In this document: positions 28,963 to 36,111 of the stretch, one piece after another
Numbering within the stretch: the first letter of the stretch is position 1
Layout of the letters: each line of letters begins with the position of its first letter
Assembly: GCF_016904675.1 (NCBI RefSeq)
Contig: NZ_CP070228.1
Coordinates: 1,426,001 to 1,490,000, forward strand
Reading direction: 5' to 3'
Source: Arcanobacterium phocisimile
Lineage (GTDB): Bacteria; Actinomycetota; Actinomycetes; Actinomycetales; Actinomycetaceae
Length of the DNA stretch: 64,000 nt
Made by a program: the position numbers and the translations under genes
The notes under the pieces: model-generated
What the model was told of the DNA's origin: nothing
The model's input: only the letters and a program-made list of their open reading frames with translations
Databases searched by the model: none

Positions 28963-29891
28963 GAACCTTTTCGTACGATAATTTGGGGACTTCCCCAGCT
29001 AACTACTTACGTGCTGCCCACCGGGCCGCCAACCAGGTAATTACACAGTACTCTACCTCGTTTGGCTTAGCGGTGACGCTACTGAAAGAACCAGTACGGA
29101 CGGATGTGCGAAACATTTATGCTATGGTTCGGGTGGCTGATGAGATTGTCGACGGCGCATGCGCCGGTATTCCCCATTCTCAGATAGCACAAATTTTAGA
29201 TGACTATGAGGCCAGAGTATTCACCGCGTGCGAGCTGGGTTTCTCCAGTGACCTGATTTTGCACGCGTTTGCTGAAACCGCGAACCGTTGCCGCATCGAT
29301 CACGAATCTATTACCGCTTTCTTTAACTCTATGCGCTCCGACTTGACGGTTGATCAACACGACGGGGACTCTCTCGAAACCTACGTGTATGGTTCGGCTG
29401 AGGTGGTGGGCTTGATGTGCTTGCGAACTTTCTTGGCATCGGTGCCGGATCCGGAAGCTGCTTGGGCAGAGCTATCTCCCGGAGCGAAACGTTTGGGCGC
29501 AGCTTTCCAGAAAGTCAACTTTTTACGTGATATTGCTGCTGACAGTGGGGATTTGGGGCGTACCTATTTCCCCGGCGTCACCCCACAGACGTTAGATGAA
29601 AAGACCAAGATACGTTTGGTGGATGAGATCGACGCTGACCTTGCCGCAGCAGCAGATGTTATCCCTCGCCTACCAGATTCCTCCCGTTTAGCGGTGCGTC
29701 TGGTTCACGATCTGTTCGCTGAACTTAATCGGCGAATTCGTTTAACGCCCGCAAGCCGCCTGGCTCACACTCGCGTGCGGGTTCCCAATCAATACAAGGC
29801 TTGGTTGCTGACGCAGGCGTCTGCTACCGAGTTTTCCCCTCAGTTCACTCAAGATTTATTCCGTCGAATGAGAGCAGGCCAAGATGCGTAG
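28959..29891 (+). CDS. crtB: Phytoene synthase
   Basis: A 310-residue squalene/phytoene synthase that joins two GGPP molecules into C40 phytoene. The two Asp-rich motifs are seen as RVADEIVDG and NFLRDIAADSGDLGRTYFP. YSTSFGLAV is the usual early segment. I start at ATG 28959 (MRTFSYDN), which overlaps the crtE stop as ATGA. A longer reading from 28938 lies wholly inside crtE. Confidence 0.93.
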   Translation: MRTFSYDNLGTSPANYLRAAHRAANQVITQYSTSFGLAVTLLKEPVRTDVRNIYAMVRVADEIVDGACAGIPHSQIAQILDDYEARVFTACELGFSSDLILHAFAETANRCRIDHESITAFFNSMRSDLTVDQHDGDSLETYVYGSAEVVGLMCLRTFLASVPDPEAAWAELSPGAKRLGAAFQKVNFLRDIAADSGDLGRTYFPGVTPQTLDEKTKIRLVDEIDADLAAAADVIPRLPDSSRLAVRLVHDLFAELNRRIRLTPASRLAHTRVRVPNQYKAWLLTQASATEFSPQFTQDLFRRMRAGQDA

Positions 29892-31626
29892 CACGAGATA
29901 TCCCCATGTCACCAAGAAACCTTCACCTTCTACTAAAGGCGCAACCGCCCAGCCCCGCGCGGTGGTGATCGGGGGTGGAATTGCTGGAATCGCGACCGCT
30001 GGATTGCTGGCGCGTGACGGCTACGCAGTGGATTTACTCGAGCAAAACCCACATGTGGGCGGGCGTGTAGATCAACTCAAACTTGATGGCTTCACCTTCG
30101 ATTTGGGTCCTACCTGGTATTTGATGCCAGAAGTGTTTGAGCACTACTTTGCTTTGCTGGGTGCCGATATTAATGACTACTTAAAACTAGAAAAGCTCGA
30201 CCCCGCATATCGCTTGTATCTTCCAGATGGGCAGAGCTTGGATGTACGTTCTGGTGTGGAAAACGCGAAGCAGCTTTTTGAGTCTCGTGAGCCTGGCAGT
30301 GGCGAGCGCTTGGAGCGGCATTTGGCCTCCGCAGAGCACACATACGAGTTGGCACTAAGAAACTTCTTGTACACTAATTTCCAGTCAGTACTACCGTGGT
30401 TGAATCCAGATATTTTAACGGGTATTCCTCGTTTGCTTACCCTGCTGACGCAGTCTTTGGAGGCGCAGGCTAAAACCGTGGCAGATGATCCGGTTTTGCA
30501 ACAGCTTTTGACGTTCCATGCGGTGTTTTTGTCTGCTGCTCCGGACATGGTTCCTTCCATGTACCATCTGATGACGCACTTGGATTTAGGGGATGGAGTG
30601 CTCTACCCCAAAGGTGGTTTGCGTGCCCTCGTTTCCGCTATGGAAGAGCGCGTGCGGGAATTGGGAGTGCAGATACATACCAACACCACCGCTACTAAGA
30701 TTTCGACGACGCCGGGTGGCCGCGGGCTCACGAAAGCCACAGTTTCTGGGGTGGAAGCGATTGGCCCGACGGGTGCGCTCAGTTTCCCTGCCGACGTCGT
30801 GGTTGGCGCCGGTGACCTGTGGGGGATTGAAACCAAGCTGCTACCCGAAAACTTGCAGAGCTATCCGCAGTCGTATTGGGAGAAAAGCACCGACGGAATT
30901 GGCACTGTGCTCGCTACCTTAGGAGTTTCGGGTGAGCTGCCGCAGTTGGCGCATCATTCCTTCTTCTTCACTTCGGATTGGAAGGCGAACTTTAAGGCTA
31001 TCTTCGAAGGCAACCAGACGATCCCGAACCCTGCCTCAACCTACGTTTGCCGGGCTAGTGCTTCCGATTCTGCAGTTGCCCCTGAGGGGCATGAGGCTCT
31101 GTTCTTACTGATACCGGTAACTGCTGACCCGCAGATCGGGGCCGGTTCTTTGACTCGGACTACAGGGTATGTCGGTCCCGAGGCTACCTCCGTTAACCAG
31201 TCTGAGATGACTGATGAGGCGATCAGTCGGGCAGGAGATTCTCAGGTCGAAACCGCGGTAGATAACGCGATTGCGCAGATTTCCCAGTGGGCTAATATCC
31301 CTGACTTGGCAGAGCGAATCGTTTTACGTCGCACTATTGGCCCAGCTGACCATTTGGCACTGTATGGTTCGTTCCATGGCAACGCCCTTGGCCAGGCACA
31401 TACGTTAGGGCAGTCAGCTTTCTTGCGGGCTCGCAGCGCTTCCCAGAAGATCGACGGTCTGGTTTATGCGGGTCAAACCACGGCCCCCGGAATCGGGGTT
31501 CCGATGGCGTTGATTAGCGCCGAGAACGTCTTGAAGCGGCTGCACGGTGACACTAGTGTTGGGCCTGTTCCCGAGCCTAAAGATGCACCGCGCAGATCAC
31601 GACTTGATCCCTCAGTGGCGGAATAA
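29884..31626 (+). CDS. crtI: Phytoene desaturase
   Basis: A 580-residue CrtI-type FAD desaturase that converts phytoene to lycopene. The N-terminal dinucleotide motif is VVIGGGIAGIATAGLLARDGYAVDLLEQN, and GGRVDQLKLDGFTFDLGPTWYL follows. Near the C-terminus, VYAGQTTAPGIGVPMALISAENV is the flavin-binding end motif. The N-terminus has an extra 20 or so residues before the Rossmann fold, and the total is longer than the usual 490-550. It overlaps crtB by 8 bases. Confidence 0.93.
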   Translation: MRSTRYPHVTKKPSPSTKGATAQPRAVVIGGGIAGIATAGLLARDGYAVDLLEQNPHVGGRVDQLKLDGFTFDLGPTWYLMPEVFEHYFALLGADINDYLKLEKLDPAYRLYLPDGQSLDVRSGVENAKQLFESREPGSGERLERHLASAEHTYELALRNFLYTNFQSVLPWLNPDILTGIPRLLTLLTQSLEAQAKTVADDPVLQQLLTFHAVFLSAAPDMVPSMYHLMTHLDLGDGVLYPKGGLRALVSAMEERVRELGVQIHTNTTATKISTTPGGRGLTKATVSGVEAIGPTGALSFPADVVVGAGDLWGIETKLLPENLQSYPQSYWEKSTDGIGTVLATLGVSGELPQLAHHSFFFTSDWKANFKAIFEGNQTIPNPASTYVCRASASDSAVAPEGHEALFLLIPVTADPQIGAGSLTRTTGYVGPEATSVNQSEMTDEAISRAGDSQVETAVDNAIAQISQWANIPDLAERIVLRRTIGPADHLALYGSFHGNALGQAHTLGQSAFLRARSASQKIDGLVYAGQTTAPGIGVPMALISAENVLKRLHGDTSVGPVPEPKDAPRRSRLDPSVAE

Positions 31627-32339
31627 TGGACATCACCCGGTTCTGGTATTTGGGCAGTATCTTGGTTAGTTTTGCCGGTCTGGGTTTCTTGGACTGGCGG
31701 CACGGCATAACTGCTGGCACTCAGCGTTCCAAGGTACTACTGGCAATATTGTCCGCTACCGCTTGGCTTTTGTTTTGGGATGTGGCAGGCATCTGGTTCG
31801 GGATTTTCTTTAAAGGCTCAGGGCCGTGGCAAATCGGACTGTTTATTGCCCCGGAAATTCCAGTAGAGGAACTAGTTTTCTTACTGTTCTTGAACTACCT
31901 AACCTTGCTAGTGTTCCTGGTAGCACGAAAGTATCGCGAGCGCTTACCGTTGGCGAAAATTTCTGGCACCATTGTGGTTGTTTTGATACTGAACTTAGTG
32001 CTCAGTTCGCAACCTCGCCTATATCTTGAGGCATACACCTATATGCTTGTGAACCTGGTGTTTTTGTTGCCACTGTTCTTCTGGTTCTATCGTGTTAACC
32101 GACAAAACCGGTTGCCGGTAGATTCTATTCTGTTTACTTTGGCTATAGTCAGTCTTTTGACAGCCGTCTTCGATCCGCTACTCATCTATAACCAGATAGT
32201 GGGCTACCATTGGTCACGCACCAGCGGACTTTTGCTGTGGCTCGCTCCGTTGGAAGATTTCGCGTATCCGCTAGCTGGCACAATCCTCATCTCTCTCATC
32301 CTCGACCATAAGGAATGGCGTCATGAAATCACTTCCTAA
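31626..32339 (+). CDS. Fused lycopene cyclase (CrtYc-CrtYd / CrtYe-CrtYf type)
   Basis: A 237-residue membrane protein with about seven hydrophobic segments, consisting of two lycopene-cyclase domains in one chain. The first half carries PEIPVEELVFLLFLN; the second carries LAPLEDFAYPLAG. These Pro-x-Glu-(Glu/Asp) motifs are the catalytic signature of the heterodimeric cyclases. In corynebacteria and Micrococcus the halves are separate genes of about 110-130 codons; fused forms are known from haloarchaea and fungi. It should cyclise the ends of lycopene or its C50 product. Ring type (beta, gamma, epsilon) cannot be told. The start overlaps the crtI stop by one base. Confidence 0.85.
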   Translation: MDITRFWYLGSILVSFAGLGFLDWRHGITAGTQRSKVLLAILSATAWLLFWDVAGIWFGIFFKGSGPWQIGLFIAPEIPVEELVFLLFLNYLTLLVFLVARKYRERLPLAKISGTIVVVLILNLVLSSQPRLYLEAYTYMLVNLVFLLPLFFWFYRVNRQNRLPVDSILFTLAIVSLLTAVFDPLLIYNQIVGYHWSRTSGLLLWLAPLEDFAYPLAGTILISLILDHKEWRHEITS

Positions 32340-33237
32340 CAGTGCGAACCCCAGCCTTTGGTGGGTACTTTTTGAGACTTCGCGTCCCTTATCGTGGATC
32401 AACACAGCTTACCCATTCGCGATTGCTTACGGACTGCAAAGCAGTCGAATTGACTGGTATTTAATTCTAGGCACCCTGTTTTTCTTGATTCCCTACAACC
32501 TGTTCATGTACGGAGTCAATGATGTTTTTGACTATGAATCAGACCTACAAAATCCACGTAAAGGCGGAGTCGAGGGAGCTCTGGTTGCGCGGCGATTCCA
32601 CCAGCAGATTCTGTGGGCGGTGGTGATCACAACTACCATTCCGACGCTGATTTTATTGTTTGGAGCAAGCATCTGGACGGGCCTGGTATTGCTCTATGTG
32701 CTGTTTATGGTGGCAGCCTATTCCGCCAAATATTTACGGTTCAAAGAGGTTCCTTTCCTAGATTCATTTACGTCTTCTACACATTTTGTGGGCCCCGCGG
32801 TGGTGGGGTTGCTTGCGGCAGCTAGCCGCTACCCCGATGTTCAGATTTCGGAAGCTAGTTGGCTGGGAATTGCCGCTTTCTTCTTGTGGGGAATGGCTTC
32901 GCAGGCTTTCGGGGCGGTTCAGGACGTCATTCCGGACCGGCAGGGATCAATTCGTTCCATTGCTACCCAGATCGGTGCTGCTCATACGGTGCGCACAGCC
33001 ATCGCGTTGTATCTGCTTTCCGCTGCGCTTTTGGTTCTCCGTGGTGGCGCCGGCTTGTGGGTCTGCCCGCTCGTGCTGGTCTATGCGCTAAATATCCTGC
33101 CATGGGTCAGTGTTAGTGATGCTCAGTCTGGGCGCACACATAGCGGTTGGGTCCGGTTCTTGTGGCTGAACTATGTGGTGGGGTTTTTACTAACTCTGGT
33201 TATTATTTCTGCGGTTCAGGGATGGATCGCAGGCTGA
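32323..33237 (+). CDS. crtEb: Lycopene elongase (UbiA-type prenyltransferase)
   Basis: A 304-residue UbiA-family membrane prenyltransferase with about eight hydrophobic segments. The two Asp-rich motifs are NDVFDYESD (near residue 66) and QDVIPDRQGSIRS (near 200). In the operon context it matches CrtEb/LbtA/LyeJ, which add C5 units to lycopene to give flavuxanthin-like C50 carotenoids. It overlaps the cyclase gene by 17 bases and closes the operon. Nearby GC drops just after its stop. Confidence 0.88.
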   Translation: MKSLPNSANPSLWWVLFETSRPLSWINTAYPFAIAYGLQSSRIDWYLILGTLFFLIPYNLFMYGVNDVFDYESDLQNPRKGGVEGALVARRFHQQILWAVVITTTIPTLILLFGASIWTGLVLLYVLFMVAAYSAKYLRFKEVPFLDSFTSSTHFVGPAVVGLLAAASRYPDVQISEASWLGIAAFFLWGMASQAFGAVQDVIPDRQGSIRSIATQIGAAHTVRTAIALYLLSAALLVLRGGAGLWVCPLVLVYALNILPWVSVSDAQSGRTHSGWVRFLWLNYVVGFLLTLVIISAVQGWIAG

Positions 33238-34048
33238 AGTCCCCTCTGAGCACCAAGCAGTATCCGCCATCTAAGAATATGCCCTGTTTGCGCTCGTTGC
33301 ACAAGCTCCGGTAGGCCGTGTAGCATGCGATAAACTGTCGATATCGCCGTCGTCGATAGCAGCATGAACGTCACCATGATTTGGTAAGGCTTATATTCGA
33401 TTGCTTACAAGAGTATGGGAACCCGAAGGGTTGCAAATATTGGGTGTTCTATCTGAAAACAAACTCCAGAATATAGCTCACAATGATGAGCCGAATGATT
33501 GTCCAGACAGCGAATACGACCATCTCGTTTCCCCCCCCTGGTTTTTACTAGCAAGAGAAAAGAGTCATCCACATAATGGTGACACCCTAGCGTTTCATTT
33601 ACCCAATATTGTTTTCAGCGATGCAAACTATTGCGAAAGCAATTAATGCGATTGTTTCGAGCATACCGTGTCTCCAGAGCTATGTGTTTCACCTGTTGCT
33701 CTTGACAACTTACTTTTAGAGATGGCCTAAAAGGCTGAAACTCAGGACGTCACCCTGTGCCTTGCAGGCCGCAGGGATCGCGCCCATTAGAACCCGGTCA
33801 CATACAATAACTTAATATACGGAACAACCACGAAAACAATCCGGAACACACCGCAAAAATCAAAAAGGTCGTCTGCAACCGCCGAAGCAATCAGCGACTT
33901 TCAACGGAACATCAGCGGATGCAACGCAATCTATGAGAGAGACTTGTAAAGTTGCTATGAGATGAGGACTTCAAGCTCCAGTAGCATCAGCTCTTCTCGC
34001 GTTAAGCCAAACAGTTTACTCTGTTGTCGTGTTCCTGAAGAATTACCT
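33238..34048. other. Gene-free stretch at the edge of the accessory island
   Basis: About 800 bp with no convincing reading frame on either strand. It has an 8-C run near 33530, and short open stretches (for example 33401-33646) without ribosome sites or recognisable sequence. It looks like decayed DNA. No tRNA or integrase remnant is visible. It marks the change from core/carotenoid DNA to the defence island. Confidence 0.5.
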
Positions 34049-34141
34049 TTAGTTTATGGCGAGGGCAACGAGCACAAACACAAGGAAGGACACAACTGCC
34101 GCTAAGAATACTCTTGTCCGGCTAAACTTCGGTAGGTCCAT
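34049..34141 (-). CDS. Small single-pass membrane peptide (30 aa)
   Basis: Reading from ATG 34141, preceded by AAGGA with 5-6 bases spacing, to TAA at 34049. The peptide has a charged start (MDLPKFSRTR) and one strongly hydrophobic helix ending ALAIN. It lies 22 bases after the end of the AbiEii relic on the same strand. No family is recognised. It might be an independent small protein or a toxin-like peptide. Confidence 0.45.
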   Translation of the reverse strand: MDLPKFSRTRVFLAAVVSFLVFVLVALAIN

Positions 34142-34163
34142 TTAATTCCTTCTCTATTAGAGA

Positions 34164-35120
34164 TCAGAAGCCTCGTCCTGAATCCAAAGAAGGACTATTT
34201 TCAGAATCGCTGCCCTTTTCCTCCCACTGCAATGCCGTAGGGTCCCACACTAAACCAACTGTTTCTCCCACCAGAGCCGGATCAATACAGATTTTTACTA
34301 GCTCTTCAGCGGTCGCAACATCCTGCAGCTCATCCGGAATCTTTGCTTCTTTAGCAATCCTTCGGAAGTTTCCCGAGTAGTCGTTAAACCAGGCCTCCGG
34401 AACATAAAAAGATTCAAGAGTTCCAAGTCGCCGAATCCGAGCTTCTGATGCTATCCGTCTTGCAAGCGCATCTCCATCAATTTTTTCATTCCGCAGATAA
34501 ATAATAAGATCTACAAGATCTCTAACCCGACTAGAGACTCGGCCACCCTCATAGCGTTGCATCGTTGCGCACACTTTATCTGCTACAGCATGCACTACTG
34601 GATAAACGCGATACTTAAAAACTGGAATTCCTTCTATATGCAATCGATTTGCCGGTTCAATAGCATCTGTTTCTTCAACCGGGATACGATCAACTACGAG
34701 ATCAATTGATAACGCATTGAGTCTCTTTGTTTTACCAAGAAGTACAGAAATTTTTACTCGATAACCGTCACGATATTCTTAATTACTGGCAATCGGCTTT
34801 GCGGGCTCAACGATATATTCAAGATAATCGTCAAGGTCAATTCTTGCGATACGTTCTAGCTCACTAAGAGCTTCCTCGAGATCCTGCCCGTTATAGACGA
34901 CGTCGGTATCTCGCGTATATCTCGCGTCAATCGTACGAGCAAGCATCCCTCGTCCGCCTTTAAGAATGAAAGCTGGCGGATCTTCACTAAAAATTCTTTC
35001 TAGAAACCTCCCCGCATAATACCCTTCAATCGCGCGGTTCGTATCCTGGGAAGATTTTTTCGCGCTCTCTTTGACTGCGAGTTCAAGCGCACGCGCAGTG
35101 CGATAACGGCGTTCAGTCAT
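34164..35120 (-). pseudogene. AbiEii-type nucleotidyltransferase toxin, interrupted by an in-frame stop
   Basis: The gene starts at ATG 35120 (TERRYRTARALEL), overlapping the antitoxin stop by 8 bases. It encodes the nucleotidyltransferase motifs ILKGGRGMLAR and RDTDVVY. A TAA at 34779-34781 interrupts it after IASN. The same frame then continues without gaps (EYRDGYRVKISVLLG ... HIEGIPVFKYRVYPVV) to 34164. The two parts line up as one DUF1814 protein of about 318 residues. AbiEii is the toxin of the type IV-like AbiE abortive-infection system and inactivates tRNAs by adding nucleotides. A single C-to-T change would explain the stop. Confidence 0.82.
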
Positions 35121-36060
35121 CGGCGCTCTTCTTTCCCAGGATCGCATTAAGCTCACTAAAATCAGGCGTACTTTGACGGAACGACGCGTTAAGAGATTCC
35201 ATGGTTTCTTTCCCCAATTCTAGACTTTTAAACCATCCCTGGATCTCTGATGCCATCGAAAGAGTACGCATGAGTGATCGGTAGCTTTCAGAATACAACC
35301 CGGTAGTTTTCGCTATTGCCTCTGCAGAGTCTTTCAACATATTATGTTGAGCACGCATAGCCTTTCCGGCTTCTGTTATCATTTCAAAAGACTGCGCTAG
35401 AGTTGCAACACCGGCGTTCAACTGCAGCAAAGCAGCATTACGCGTGAACAAGTCACGGGCAAACGCTTCCCCATCTCCTGTTGAATATCCATGCTTCTTT
35501 GCCAGCGGTTTAAGCAGATAGGCAAGACGTTCTTGATCGAATCTATATTCATTGCGGGCGGCATCAGCGATAATGTTTGCGATCAGGTCAGGATCTTCAC
35601 CGAGCCGGATAAGATCATAAATAGTTCGTTCCATAGTGGTCACTGGCACCTGCTCGACCAGAATAATATCTTTTGGGTCAATCTCTTGACGAAAATAACG
35701 GATATCATCACGTGTGGTTTGTTTACGCACAGACAGCGTGAACGTATACGGAGAAGCATGAAAATCCCCAACACCATGCATATAGGCCGCAGTTCTGCCA
35801 GAAATAACCGCATCAAAGTTCGGTTTGTTGAGCCGATCGTAAACTGTTTCTTTTGGAAAGACCGATAACCACGCCGCCTTGACATCAGCATGCGAGGTTT
35901 GGTTACCAGACACATACTGGTACACGCCATAGGTCAGCTCTTCTACACGACCTGCATCGCGGAGTCGAGAGATTTGATTACGCCGCACTCCCATTTGTTG
36001 AGCTTGTGCAGTAGTGAACATACCCCACTGCGACATTGCCAGATTTTCAAATTCTTCCAC
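35113..36060 (-). CDS. AbiEi-type antitoxin/transcriptional repressor
   Basis: A 315-residue protein with an N-terminal winged helix (GMFTTAQAQQMGVRRNQISRLRDAGRVEELTYGVYQ) and the AbiEi antitoxin region (RTAAYMHGVGDFHASPYTFTL, MERTIYDLIRLGEDPDL). A helical C-terminal extension of about 120 residues follows. In known systems AbiEi neutralises AbiEii and represses its own promoter. GTG 36060 gives the start used; ATG 36036 is an alternative. An inverted repeat fitting an operator lies just upstream. The toxin partner here is broken, so the antitoxin may persist alone. Confidence 0.85.
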   Translation of the reverse strand: MEEFENLAMSQWGMFTTAQAQQMGVRRNQISRLRDAGRVEELTYGVYQYVSGNQTSHADVKAAWLSVFPKETVYDRLNKPNFDAVISGRTAAYMHGVGDFHASPYTFTLSVRKQTTRDDIRYFRQEIDPKDIILVEQVPVTTMERTIYDLIRLGEDPDLIANIIADAARNEYRFDQERLAYLLKPLAKKHGYSTGDGEAFARDLFTRNAALLQLNAGVATLAQSFEMITEAGKAMRAQHNMLKDSAEAIAKTTGLYSESYRSLMRTLSMASEIQGWFKSLELGKETMESLNASFRQSTPDFSELNAILGKKSADD

Positions 36061-36072
36061 CCAAACTACCCA

Positions 36073-36111
36073 ATACTGAAATCGTTCCGTTTTTGTAAAC
36101 GATTTCAGTAT
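36073..36111. promoter_or_regulatory. Operator-like inverted repeat upstream of AbiEi
   Basis: Perfect 14-bp arms ATACTGAAATCGTT (36073-36086) and its complement (36098-36111), 11 bases apart. It sits 13 bases before the AbiEi start, where AbiEi proteins are known to bind inverted repeats for autorepression. It also runs over the last codons and stop of the helicase gene. Confidence 0.7.

Noticed and set aside
33401-33646. 81-codon open frame downstream of crtEb
   Set aside because: No ribosome site, no family resemblance, and it spans a poly-C run; it looks like chance within decayed DNA.
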